Origin: Sphingomonas sp. LT1P40
GTDB lineage: Bacteria > Pseudomonadota > Alphaproteobacteria > Sphingomonadales > Sphingomonadaceae
Length of the DNA: 64,000 nt
NCBI RefSeq assembly: GCF_036663835.1
Contig: NZ_JAXOJT010000001.1
Location: forward strand, 620,001-684,000
Direction: 5' to 3'
Position 1 is the first letter of the stretch. Every line of letters begins with the position of its first letter. Of the stretch, positions 46,587-56,020 are shown piece after piece. The translations under genes were made by a program, and so were the position numbers. The notes beneath the pieces were generated by a model. That model did no database searches, was not told the DNA's origin, and saw only the letters and a list, made by a program, of their open reading frames with translations.

Positions 46587-49500
46587 ATGACCTATTTCGC
46601 CAGCTTCGCACCGCCCGTCAGCCCACAGACGCCACTGCGCACCGCGATTACCGCCGCCTATCGCCGCCCGGAACCCGAATGTCTGGTCCCTTTGGTCGCG
46701 CAGGCAACGCTGCCCGAGGGGACGCGCGAGGCGGCGAAGGCGACGGCTGGGACGCTGATTACAGCGTTGCGGGCGAAGCATAAGGGCACCGGGGTCGAAG
46801 GGCTTGTTCAGGAATATGCGCTGTCGAGCCAGGAGGGCGTGGCGCTGATGTGCTTGGCCGAGGCGTTGCTGCGGATTCCCGATGCGGCGACACGCGACGC
46901 GCTGATCCGCGACAAGATTTCGGATGGCGACTGGAAAAGCCATGTCGGTGACGGTCGGTCGCTGTTCGTCAATGCCGCGACCTGGGGGCTGGTGGTGACC
47001 GGCAAGCTGACCGGGAGCGTCAATGACGCCGGGTTGGGTGCGGCGCTGACGCGGCTGATCGCGCGGGCGGGGGAGCCGGTGATCCGCCGCGGCGTCGACA
47101 TGGCGATGCGGATGATGGGCGAGCAGTTCGTGACCGGCGAGACGATTGCCGAGGCGCTGAAGCAGGCGCGTCCGCTGGAGGCGCGCGGGTTCCAGTATAG
47201 CTATGACATGCTGGGCGAGGCGGCGACGACGATGGCAGACGCCGACCGCTATTACCGCGATTACGAGAATGCCGTGAACGCGATCGGTACGGCGTCAGCG
47301 GGGCGCGGTGTGGTCGGCGGGCCGGGGATTTCGATCAAGCTGTCGGCGCTGCACCCGCGTTATGTCCGTGCGCAGGCGGGGCGGGTGATGGCCGAGCTGT
47401 TGCCGCGCGTGAAGGCGCTGGCGGTGATCGCCAAGGGCTATGATATCGGGTTCAACATCGATGCGGAGGAAGCGGATCGGCTGGAGCTGTCGCTCGACCT
47501 GCTGGAGGCATTGGCGCTCGATCCTGATCTGACGGGCTGGAACGGGTTGGGGTTCGTGGTGCAGGCCTATGGCAAGCGCTGTCCGTTCGTGATCGACTGG
47601 ATCGTCGATCTGGCGGACCGGGCGGGGCGGCGGATCATGGTTCGGCTGGTCAAGGGCGCCTATTGGGATGCCGAGATCAAGCGGGCGCAGGTGGACGGGT
47701 TGCCGGACTTTCCGGTATATACGCGCAAGGTGCATACCGACGTCGCCTACATCGCATGTGCGCGAAAGTTGCTGGCGGCGAAAGACAGGGTTTTTCCGCA
47801 GTTTGCGACGCATAATGCGCAGACGCTGGCAACAATTTACGAGATTGCCGGACCCGATTTCGTGGTTGGGGACTATGAGTTTCAGTGCCTGCACGGGATG
47901 GGCGAGCCGCTGTATGACGAGGTGGTCGGGGCGGACAAACTCAACCGCCCGTGCCGCATTTATGCGCCGGTGGGGACGCATGAGACGTTGCTGGCCTATC
48001 TGGTTCGGCGGTTGCTGGAGAATGGGGCGAACTCGTCCTTCGTCAATCGCATCGCCGATCCCGAGGTTTCGGTGGCGGACCTGGTGGCCGATCCGGTCGA
48101 TGCGGTGCGGTCGATGGATGTGGTGGGGGCGAAGCATCCGCTGATCGCGCTGCCCCCCGATCTCTATGGCGAACGCGCCAATTCGGCTGGGCTGGACCTG
48201 TCGGACGAGACGGTGCTGGCGGCGCTGGGCGAGGCGCTGGAGGCAAGCGCGGCGGCGGGATGGGCGGCGGAGGCGGGGCATCGTCTCGGCACGTCGCGGC
48301 CGGTATATAACCCGGCTGACGGCAAGGATGTCGTCGGCACGGTTGTCGAGGTCAGTGCCGATGCGGCGCGGGCGGCGGTGGATGCAGCCGGGGCCGTGGC
48401 AGTTGAGTGGGCGGCGGTGTCGCCGGTCGAGCGGGCTGCATGCCTGGATCGCGCGGCCGACCTGATGCAGGACCGCATGCCGATCCTGCTGGGCCTCATC
48501 ATGCGCGAAGCGGGGAAATCCGCGCCGAATGCGATTGCCGAGGTGCGCGAGGGCATCGATTTCCTGCGTTATTATGCACAGCAGGCGCGGGCGACTTTGG
48601 GTGCGGCGCACAAGCCGCTGGGACCGGTGGTGTGCATCAGCCCGTGGAATTTCCCGCTGGCCATTTTCATTGGTCAGGTCGCGGCTGCCTTAGTCGCGGG
48701 GAATCCGGTGCTGGCCAAGCCCGCCGAGGAAACGCCGCTGATCGCGGCGCAGGGCGTGGCGATGCTGCATGAGGCGGGGGTTCCGGCTGAGGTGCTTCAG
48801 TTCGTGCCGGGCGACGGCGCGATCGGGGCGGCGCTGGTCTCGGCGAGCGGCACGCAGGGGGTGATGTTCACCGGGTCGACCGAGGTCGCGCGGATCATCC
48901 AGAAGGAGTTGGCGAAGCGGTTGACGACGGATGGCGCGCCGGTGCCCTTCATTGCGGAGACTGGCGGACAAAATGCGATGATCGTCGATTCATCGGCGCT
49001 GGCGGAGCAGGTGGTGGCGGACGTGATCGCGTCGGCGTTCGACAGCGCGGGACAGCGTTGTTCGGCGCTGCGCATATTGTGCGTGCAGGCCGATGTGGCG
49101 GATCGCGTGCTGGCGATGCTGAAGGGCGCGCTGCACGAATTGTCGATCGGGCGCACCGATGCGGTAAGCACCGATATCGGCCCGGTCATCACCGCTGAGG
49201 CAAAGGGAAATATCGAAAAGCATATCGAACGGATGCGCGGTATGGGCCGCGCGGTCGAGCAGATCGAACTGGCGGGAGAGACCGCGCAGGGGACGTTCGT
49301 GCCGCCGACGATCATCGAGCTGGACAGCATCGCCGATCTGGAGCGCGAAGTGTTCGGGCCGGTGTTGCATGTCGTTCGCTACCAGCGCCGCGATCTGGAT
49401 CGGGTGATCGATGCGATCAACGCGACAGGCTATGGCCTGACGTTCGGGCTGCACACGCGGCTGGACGAGACGATCGAGCATGTGACGCAGCGGGTGGAGG

Positions 49501-50192
49501 CGGGGAACCTCTACATCAACCGCAACATCATCGGCGCGGTGGTCGGGGTGCAGCCGTTTGGCGGGCGCGGGCTCTCCGGCACCGGGCCAAAGGCGGGCGG
49601 ACCGCTGTATCTGGGGCGGTTGGTGCAGGCGGCAACCGTGCCGGCGGGGATCGATTCCACCGCCGCCGATCCGGCGTTGCGCGATCTGGCGCTGTGGCTG
49701 GACGCGAATGGCGACAGCGATGCGGTGCGCGCGGCGGGCGAAGCTTCGCTGCTGGGCGCGCAGGTCGAATTGCCGGGGCCGGTGGGGGAGACGAACCTCT
49801 ACACGCTGCACCCGCGTGGACGCATCCTGTTGCTGCCGCAGACGTGGGAAGGGCTGTTACAGCAGATTACGGCGGTGCTGGCGACGGGGAACGAGGCGGT
49901 CGTTGGTGGCGCAACTGGGTTGCGTGGCTTGCTGGCGGCACTCCCCGCGCGCGTCGCGGCTCGGGTTCGTGCGGTCGAGGACTGGCAGGCGGCCGGGCCG
50001 TATGGCGGCGCGCTGATCGAGGGCGATGCGGCGACGCGGCAGGCGGCGCTGGCGGCGATCGCCGAAATGCCGGGGCCGATCGTGCTGGCGCAGGCGGGCG
50101 AGCCGCGGCTCGACTGGTTGCTGGAGGAGGTTTCGACCTCGATCAACACGACGGCGGCGGGGGGCAATGCGAGTTTGATGGCGATGGCTTAG
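46587..50192 (+). CDS. putA: Bifunctional proline dehydrogenase / P5C dehydrogenase
   Basis: 1201 residues. The N-terminal half is the FAD proline dehydrogenase barrel (SIKLSALHPRY, FNIDAEEADRLELSLDLLEAL, RLVKGAYWDAEIKRAQVDGL, EFQCLHGMGEPLY). The second half is the aldehyde dehydrogenase with FIAETGGQNAMIV (catalytic Glu) and SAGQRCSALRIL (catalytic Cys). Proline is oxidised to glutamate in two channelled steps. It lacks the N-terminal ribbon-helix-helix of E. coli PutA (1320 residues), so a separate regulator is expected, and one is divergent to it. The stop codon lies inside one arm of the inverted repeat 50191-50333. Confidence 0.97.
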   Translation: MTYFASFAPPVSPQTPLRTAITAAYRRPEPECLVPLVAQATLPEGTREAAKATAGTLITALRAKHKGTGVEGLVQEYALSSQEGVALMCLAEALLRIPDAATRDALIRDKISDGDWKSHVGDGRSLFVNAATWGLVVTGKLTGSVNDAGLGAALTRLIARAGEPVIRRGVDMAMRMMGEQFVTGETIAEALKQARPLEARGFQYSYDMLGEAATTMADADRYYRDYENAVNAIGTASAGRGVVGGPGISIKLSALHPRYVRAQAGRVMAELLPRVKALAVIAKGYDIGFNIDAEEADRLELSLDLLEALALDPDLTGWNGLGFVVQAYGKRCPFVIDWIVDLADRAGRRIMVRLVKGAYWDAEIKRAQVDGLPDFPVYTRKVHTDVAYIACARKLLAAKDRVFPQFATHNAQTLATIYEIAGPDFVVGDYEFQCLHGMGEPLYDEVVGADKLNRPCRIYAPVGTHETLLAYLVRRLLENGANSSFVNRIADPEVSVADLVADPVDAVRSMDVVGAKHPLIALPPDLYGERANSAGLDLSDETVLAALGEALEASAAAGWAAEAGHRLGTSRPVYNPADGKDVVGTVVEVSADAARAAVDAAGAVAVEWAAVSPVERAACLDRAADLMQDRMPILLGLIMREAGKSAPNAIAEVREGIDFLRYYAQQARATLGAAHKPLGPVVCISPWNFPLAIFIGQVAAALVAGNPVLAKPAEETPLIAAQGVAMLHEAGVPAEVLQFVPGDGAIGAALVSASGTQGVMFTGSTEVARIIQKELAKRLTTDGAPVPFIAETGGQNAMIVDSSALAEQVVADVIASAFDSAGQRCSALRILCVQADVADRVLAMLKGALHELSIGRTDAVSTDIGPVITAEAKGNIEKHIERMRGMGRAVEQIELAGETAQGTFVPPTIIELDSIADLEREVFGPVLHVVRYQRRDLDRVIDAINATGYGLTFGLHTRLDETIEHVTQRVEAGNLYINRNIIGAVVGVQPFGGRGLSGTGPKAGGPLYLGRLVQAATVPAGIDSTAADPALRDLALWLDANGDSDAVRAAGEASLLGAQVELPGPVGETNLYTLHPRGRILLLPQTWEGLLQQITAVLATGNEAVVGGATGLRGLLAALPARVAARVRAVEDWQAAGPYGGALIEGDAATRQAALAAIAEMPGPIVLAQAGEPRLDWLLEEVSTSINTTAAGGNASLMAMA

Positions 50193-50333
50193 AACATGTT
50201 GTCATTCAGCCCTTGCGGGGCTGCAAAGCGCGATTTACTCCGCTCCGGTGCTCACGTGCCTTAAGCACGCTGCGCTCCGGTGCTCGCAAATCACCCTTTT
50301 CGCCGCCGCCTGAGCAGAATGACAACATGTTCT
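50191..50333. repeat. 143-bp element with 17-bp inverted ends after putA
   Basis: Perfect 17-bp arms AGAACATGTTGTCATTC (50191-50207) and its complement (50317-50333) enclose 109 bp with no coding sense. The putA stop codon (50190-50192) overlaps the left arm. It resembles a small non-coding mobile or extragenic repeat, or a long terminator stem. Confidence 0.6.
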
Positions 50334-50415
50334 GACACGAACCTGCCGCTATTCTTCTTTGCGGCAGGATGTTGCCGCTGCTACCCGCGCTGCCAAAGAG
50401 CGTGGGAGCGGACGG

Positions 50416-51636
50416 ATGCACTATGATATCGTGATCGTGGGTGCCGGACATGGCGGGGCGCAGGCGGCGATTGCGCTGCGTCAGGCGAAGTTCGAGGGCA
50501 CGATCGCAATCGTCGGCGACGAGCCGGAATTGCCCTATGAGCGGCCGCCGCTGTCCAAGGAATATCTGTCGGGCGACAAGGCGTTCGAGCGGATTTTGAT
50601 CCGGCCCGCAGCGTTCTGGGACGAGCGCGGGGTGGCGATGTTGCTGAACCGGCGCGTGGTGACGGTCGATCCGGAGGCGCACAGTGTCACAACGGCGGAT
50701 GGCGCAACGATCGGCTACGGCCAACTGATCTGGGCCACCGGCGGGTCGCCGCGCCGGATTGGCTGTGCGGGCAACGACTTGATTGGCGTGCATACGGTGC
50801 GCACGCGGGCCGATGCCGACCGCATGACGGCCGAGATGGCGGGTGTGACGCAGGCGGTGGTGATCGGCGGCGGCTATATCGGGCTGGAGGCGGCGGCGGT
50901 GCTGGCGAAGTTCGGCAAGAAGGTCGTGCTGCTGGAAGCGCTGGACCGCGTGCTGGCGCGGGTGGCGGGGGAGCCGCTGTCGCGCTTTTACGAGGCAGAG
51001 CATCGCGCGCATGGCGTCGACGTGCGGCTGGGCGTGGCGGTCGACTGCATCGAGGGTTCAGGCAGGGTCAGCGGCGTTCGGATGCACGACGGGGAGGTGA
51101 TCCCTGCGCAAATGGTGATCGTGGGCATCGGCATCATTCCGGCGGTCGAACCGCTGATCGCTGCGGGTGCCGAGGGCGGCAATGGCGTGGCGGTGGATGC
51201 GCAGTGCCGCACATCGCTGCCCGATATTTATGCGATCGGGGATTGTGCGCTGCATTCTAACGGCTTTGCCGACGGGATGCCGATCCGGCTGGAATCGGTG
51301 CAGAATGCCAACGATCAGGCGACATTGGTGGCCAAGACGATCATGGGCGCGGAATTGGCCTATGACGCGGTGCCGTGGTTCTGGTCGAACCAGTATGACC
51401 TGAAATTGCAGACGGTCGGGCTGTCGACCAGGTTCGATGCGACAGTCGTGCGCGGCGATCCGGCGACACGCAGTTTTTCGGTAATCTACCTGAAGGAAGG
51501 TCGCGTGATCGCACTCGACTGCGTCAACGCGACCAAGGATTATGTACAGGGGCGCAAGCTGGTGGTCGACCGGCTGTCGCCCGATGTGGCGAAGCTGGCC
51601 GACCCCCAGATATTACTCAAGGAACTCGCGGTCTGA
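50416..51636 (+). CDS. FAD-dependent ferredoxin reductase (P450/oxygenase redox partner type)
   Basis: 406 residues from the ATG at 50416; a longer frame to 50359 is less family-like. FAD loop: [20 protein letters not shown] loop: [32 protein letters not shown] is the second FAD motif. [13 protein letters not shown] and [16 protein letters not shown] are typical of putidaredoxin-reductase-like enzymes that feed electrons to a [2Fe-2S] ferredoxin and then a P450 or Rieske enzyme. No ferredoxin gene is in the window. It could serve the two P450s 36-50 kb away, but this is only inference. Confidence 0.9.
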   Translation: MHYDIVIVGAGHGGAQAAIALRQAKFEGTIAIVGDEPELPYERPPLSKEYLSGDKAFERILIRPAAFWDERGVAMLLNRRVVTVDPEAHSVTTADGATIGYGQLIWATGGSPRRIGCAGNDLIGVHTVRTRADADRMTAEMAGVTQAVVIGGGYIGLEAAAVLAKFGKKVVLLEALDRVLARVAGEPLSRFYEAEHRAHGVDVRLGVAVDCIEGSGRVSGVRMHDGEVIPAQMVIVGIGIIPAVEPLIAAGAEGGNGVAVDAQCRTSLPDIYAIGDCALHSNGFADGMPIRLESVQNANDQATLVAKTIMGAELAYDAVPWFWSNQYDLKLQTVGLSTRFDATVVRGDPATRSFSVIYLKEGRVIALDCVNATKDYVQGRKLVVDRLSPDVAKLADPQILLKELAV

Positions 51637-52770
51637 TCACGCCTGCGGGAGGATCAGATATTTCTCACCGGTCGCGCGACGGTTGTAGGCGGCGATGATG
51701 TCGGGCTTGACGGCTTCGTCGAGCGAGATACGGCTGGTGTAGGCGCTGGCGAAGGTGGTGCGGATCTCGGCCGCGACCTTGGTGCGCATGCGGCCGATTT
51801 CCTCGGGGCCGGCGAGTTGCAGATACGGCGTCAGCAGCCAACCGCCGATGCCCCATTTCATGCCGAAGCCGCGGTTGATCTCGGTCGGTGCGGTGCTGAG
51901 GCCGCCATAGATATAGACCTGCTTCATCTGGGTTGAGCCATAGGGGCCGTTGGCCGGGTTGGTGCGGACCGCAGCGGTTTCCATCGCGGTGAGGATCTGT
52001 CCGGCGAGGCGTCCGCCGCCGATCGCGTCGAAGGCCAGATAGGCTTCGGTTTCGGCGATCGCCTCGGTCAGACTGGCCATGAAGTCTGGCGCGCTGCTGT
52101 CGATGACATGGGTCGCGCCGAGTTCGCGGAGTAACGTCGCCTGCGTCTCGCTGCGAACGATGTTGACCAACGGCACGCCTTCGCTGCGGGTTAGCTTGAC
52201 CAGCATTTGCCCGAGATTGGAGGCGGCGGCGGTGTGGACGATCCCCTTATACCCCTCGCGGCGCATCGTGCCGATCATGCCGAGCGTGGTCATCGGATTG
52301 ACGAAGGACGATGCGCCTTCCTCTGCGCTGACGCCGTCCGGCAGGACGAGGCAGTCGCGGGCGCGGGCGATGCGATATTGCGCGTAGCAGCCGCCACCGG
52401 CGACCGCGACGACCTTGCCGAGCAGCGACTGTGCCGCTGGATCGTCACCCGCCGCGACGATGGTTCCGGCCCCTTCGTTGCCGATCGGGATCGGTTTGCC
52501 CGCACGCACCGCGACGTGGCGGCGAAGGGCTTCCGGGATTTCGGCGCGGGCACCAACACCGATCGAGGTAAAGGCGTTGGCGTCCGCCACGCTGAGCATC
52601 ACGGCGAGGTCGGAAGGGTTGATCGGGGTCGCCTCGATGCGGATCAGCACTTCGTCCCCGGCGGGCTGTGGCACGGGGGCGGGGTGAAGGGTAAGTTCGA
52701 GCGCGCCATCCTGGGTGACGGTCGAGATCAGCTGACGGGCTTCTGCTGGAAGCGATTGGGTCACGGGCAT
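51637..52770 (-). CDS. Quinone-oxidoreductase-like MDR enzyme
   Basis: 377 residues of the medium-chain dehydrogenase/reductase superfamily. The GroES-like N-terminal domain lacks the structural-zinc cysteines, so it is of the QOR/zeta-crystallin type rather than alcohol dehydrogenase. EGASSFVNPMTTLGMI and HTAAASNLGQMLVKLTRSEGV are the NADPH-binding part. It converges with the ferredoxin reductase (adjacent stops). Substrate unknown; a reactive enone or quinone is typical. Confidence 0.82.
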   Translation of the reverse strand: MPVTQSLPAEARQLISTVTQDGALELTLHPAPVPQPAGDEVLIRIEATPINPSDLAVMLSVADANAFTSIGVGARAEIPEALRRHVAVRAGKPIPIGNEGAGTIVAAGDDPAAQSLLGKVVAVAGGGCYAQYRIARARDCLVLPDGVSAEEGASSFVNPMTTLGMIGTMRREGYKGIVHTAAASNLGQMLVKLTRSEGVPLVNIVRSETQATLLRELGATHVIDSSAPDFMASLTEAIAETEAYLAFDAIGGGRLAGQILTAMETAAVRTNPANGPYGSTQMKQVYIYGGLSTAPTEINRGFGMKWGIGGWLLTPYLQLAGPEEIGRMRTKVAAEIRTTFASAYTSRISLDEAVKPDIIAAYNRRATGEKYLILPQA

Positions 52771-52886
52771 CCTCCTCTATTTTTCCACGCCATACCGCTT
52801 TTTCTAAAAGGCTTTCAACCGTTCGATCTCAAACTGGTGCATAGAGGGCGTAGCCAAAGGTAAAACTGCCAGCTAAGTGCCTGAAC

Positions 52887-54296
52887 GTGTTCCGGGGTTG
52901 GGTAAATTTTGGCGCGATGACGCTGGCTGCGACCTGTGCGCTGACCGCCAGCGCTTTGCGCGCGCAGGACCGGCTGCCGCCGCCGCAGGGCCAGCCGCTG
53001 TCGATCGACTTTGCGGGCGATCCCGTGCTGGGCCTGAGCGAGCGATTCGCGCCCGAAATCGCGTTTCGGGACAATGTCGAAGCGGCGGTGCGGCGGCACC
53101 CCTCGATCGCCGAAGCACTGGCGATCACCGATGAGGCGCGGGCAGGCGTCGACGAGGCGATCTGGGCACGGTTGCCACGCGGCGAGGCGAGCATCAGCAA
53201 GTATCGCGTGCTGGCGCGCGAGTTCGACAACCAGCTGGACAATATCGTCGAGCGGTCGCGCCCCGACACGCGCACCGACGCGATTCTGAGCCTGAACCAG
53301 ACCGCGATCGACTGGGGCGCGGGCGCGGTGCGGATGACGGCGGCTGGGGCGCGGCTGCGCGCGGCATCGGCGGATGCCAAGGCGAGCGCGGATCGCGTCG
53401 CGCTGGCGACGGTCGCGTCCTGGTATGACGTGTTCGGCTTTCGCGCGCTGGTCGCGCTGACGCAATCGTTCCGCGAGGGCGAACAGAAGCTGCGCGAGGC
53501 ACTGCAGGAGCGGGTGAAACAGGGTGTGGCGGCGGAAACCGACATCGCCCGGATCGACAGCGCCATCGCCCAGGCTGAAACGCGTGAAGCGCAGTTTCGC
53601 CGACGGCTGGCGAGCGCCGAGGCGCGCTATCGCGAACTGACCGGGGCGGAAGCACCGGACGGGCTGCAACGCGCGCCCGCCGCACCGCGCATGATCGCCT
53701 CGCGCGATGCGGCGACGGCCGCGGCCGGGCAGAACCCGGCGGTCGAGAGTGCGAACGAGCTGGCAAAGGCCGCCCGGAAGGAAGCCAGTGCGGTCGTGCG
53801 CGACCAGCTGCCGGTGATCGGCGTCGGTATCGACGCGGGCCGCTATGGCCTGTTGGAGGATCGCCGCGATTACGACGTGCGCGCGTCCGTCACGTTGCGT
53901 TATCAGCTGTTCGGCGGCGGGCCTGCGCGCGTGCAACAGGCTGCGGCACGATCGCGCGCGCAACAGGCGCGTGCCGACCGCGTGCGCGAAGAGGCCGAGC
54001 GCGATGCCGCCATCGCCTATAGCGATGTCGAGGCGCTGGAGGAGCAACTCGCCGCGCTGACGCGATCCTATATGGCGGCGCGGCGTTCGCGCGATGCGAT
54101 CGTCGAGCGGTTTCGTGCGGCGCGAGGGACATTGTTCGACGTGCTGGCCGCCGAGGACGCCTATTTCGAGAGTGCCACCGCGTACATTCAGGGCCTGTCG
54201 GAGCTGGATGCGGCGCGTTACGCGCTATTGTCACGGACGGGCAAGTTGCTGCCGCATCTGCGCATCGACACCGGGCTGTGGGAGAATGGCCGGTGA
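52887..54296 (+). CDS. TolC-family outer-membrane efflux protein
   Basis: 469 residues from a GTG at 52887, which gives a signal peptide with an early Arg (MFRGWVNFGAMTLAATCALTASALRA); an ATG ten codons later would lack the positive start. Two long coiled-coil halves and repeated barrel segments (LSLNQTAIDWGAGAVRMTAAG, VTLRYQLFGGGPARVQQAA) match TolC. The stop overlaps the ABC gene start. It is the outer-membrane part of a type I secretion system. Confidence 0.88.
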   Translation: MFRGWVNFGAMTLAATCALTASALRAQDRLPPPQGQPLSIDFAGDPVLGLSERFAPEIAFRDNVEAAVRRHPSIAEALAITDEARAGVDEAIWARLPRGEASISKYRVLAREFDNQLDNIVERSRPDTRTDAILSLNQTAIDWGAGAVRMTAAGARLRAASADAKASADRVALATVASWYDVFGFRALVALTQSFREGEQKLREALQERVKQGVAAETDIARIDSAIAQAETREAQFRRRLASAEARYRELTGAEAPDGLQRAPAAPRMIASRDAATAAAGQNPAVESANELAKAARKEASAVVRDQLPVIGVGIDAGRYGLLEDRRDYDVRASVTLRYQLFGGGPARVQQAAARSRAQQARADRVREEAERDAAIAYSDVEALEEQLAALTRSYMAARRSRDAIVERFRAARGTLFDVLAAEDAYFESATAYIQGLSELDAARYALLSRTGKLLPHLRIDTGLWENGR

Positions 54297-56020
54297 ATGG
54301 CGAACATCTGGTCGAAGATCCCAAGCCACGCTTTGCGCCGTGGCTGCTCGAGCCGATGCGGCGGAACTCGGCGACCTATTGGAAAGTCGCGCTGGCGGCG
54401 GCGCTGGTCAATATCTTCACGCTGCTGACCTCGCTTTTTTCGATGATCGTCTATGACCGCGTGTTGCCGAACAACGCGATCTCGTCGCTGATCGGGCTAA
54501 CGATCGGGCTGATCATCATCCTGGTGTTCGACTTCATTCTGAAAATGCTGCGCGCCTATTTCGTGGACATAGCGGGTGCCGATATCGACCGCGACGTTGG
54601 CGGCAATGTGTTCGGGCGGCTGCTGGCGATGCGGCTGGAACTGAAAAAAGGATCGACCGGTGCGATGGCCGGGCTGATGCGCGAGCTGGAGGCGATCCGC
54701 GATTTCTTCGCGTCGGCGACGCTGCTGGCGGTGGTCGATGTACCCTTCATCCTGCTGACATTGGTGGTGATCGCGCTGATCGGCGGGCCGGTCGCGCTGG
54801 TCCCGGCGATCCTGGTGCCGCTGGTGATCCTGGTCGGCTGGTTGACTCAGCCTGCGCTCGACCGGCTGACCGCGCAGTCGATGCGCGAGGGGCTGGTGAA
54901 GCAATCGGTGCTGGTCGAGACGATTGGCGGGCTGGAGACGGTGAAGGCGGCGGGCGCGGGTCCGTTGCTCGCGGGACGCTGGATGGATGCGGTCGAGCAT
55001 CAGTCGGACAGTTCGATGCGACAGCGCATGGTGGCGGCGATCGCCACTACCTTTGCCGGATCGGCGGGGGTGATCGCCTATAGCGGGATCGTCATCGTCG
55101 GCGTGTTCGAAATCGGTGCGGGCAACATGACGATGGGTGCGTTGATTGCGTGCTCGATTCTGGGCAGCCGCGCGATCGCGCCGCTGGGACAGATCGCGCA
55201 ATTGCTGTCGCGCCTGACCGCGACCAAGACCGCCTATCGCCAGATCAAGGCGCTGATGGATCAGCCGGTCGAGGGACCGGTGGGTGAGGGCATCAAGCTG
55301 GCGGCCCCGCAGGGCGGGATCGAGCTGCGCAACGTCACCTTCCGCTATCCCGGCGCGGCGGAGCCGTCGTTGAACGAAGTCAGCCTGAAGATCGAGCCGG
55401 GCGAGCGCGTTGCGGTGCTGGGCCGGGTGGGGTCGGGCAAGTCGACGCTCGCGCGGCTGATCCTGGGGCTATACCCGCCCGAGGATGGGCTGGTGATGCT
55501 GGACGGCACCGATATCCGCCAGCTGGATACGTCATTTCGTCGCGGGATGGGCGCGGCATTGCAGGAAAGCGTGCTGCTGACCGGCACGATCCGCGAGAAT
55601 ATCGTGCTGGGGCGTGAGGGCGTGGACGATGCCGAACTGATGCGCGTGTCCGAATTGTCGGGCGCACACCAGTTCGTCGGGCGCACCGCCAATGGCTATG
55701 ATCTGCGACTGGCCGATCGCGGCGAAGGGCTGTCAGGCGGGCAGCGGCAGGCGATTGCGCTGGCACGTGCGCTGGTGGGCAAGCCGCAACTGGTGGTGCT
55801 CGACGAGCCGACGAGTGCAATGGATTCGCAGTCGGAAAGCGCATTGCTTCAACGGCTGGCAGTGGAGCTGAAGGGGCGGACCCTGGTCCTCATCACCCAT
55901 CGGCCGCAGTTGATGCAGCTGGTCGACCGCATCATCGTGCTCGATGCTGGCAAGGTGATGATGGACGGACCGCGCGACGCGGTATTGCGCAAGCTCTCAC
56001 CCCCGAAGGCGGTCGCCTGA
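54293..56020 (+). CDS. Type I secretion ABC transporter (ATPase/permease)
   Basis: 575 residues. A GTG at 54293 overlapping the TolC stop is preferred (GGAG upstream); a GTG at 54278 is also possible. Six membrane helices in the first half, then the ATPase: Walker A GRVGSGKST, signature LSGGQRQAIALARA, Walker B LVVLDEP, and switch His in LITHRP. There is no C39 peptidase or similar N-terminal domain beyond a short tail, as in HlyB/LapB-like exporters of adhesins or RTX proteins. Coupled to HlyD by TGATG. Confidence 0.93.
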   Translation: MNGEHLVEDPKPRFAPWLLEPMRRNSATYWKVALAAALVNIFTLLTSLFSMIVYDRVLPNNAISSLIGLTIGLIIILVFDFILKMLRAYFVDIAGADIDRDVGGNVFGRLLAMRLELKKGSTGAMAGLMRELEAIRDFFASATLLAVVDVPFILLTLVVIALIGGPVALVPAILVPLVILVGWLTQPALDRLTAQSMREGLVKQSVLVETIGGLETVKAAGAGPLLAGRWMDAVEHQSDSSMRQRMVAAIATTFAGSAGVIAYSGIVIVGVFEIGAGNMTMGALIACSILGSRAIAPLGQIAQLLSRLTATKTAYRQIKALMDQPVEGPVGEGIKLAAPQGGIELRNVTFRYPGAAEPSLNEVSLKIEPGERVAVLGRVGSGKSTLARLILGLYPPEDGLVMLDGTDIRQLDTSFRRGMGAALQESVLLTGTIRENIVLGREGVDDAELMRVSELSGAHQFVGRTANGYDLRLADRGEGLSGGQRQAIALARALVGKPQLVVLDEPTSAMDSQSESALLQRLAVELKGRTLVLITHRPQLMQLVDRIIVLDAGKVMMDGPRDAVLRKLSPPKAVA

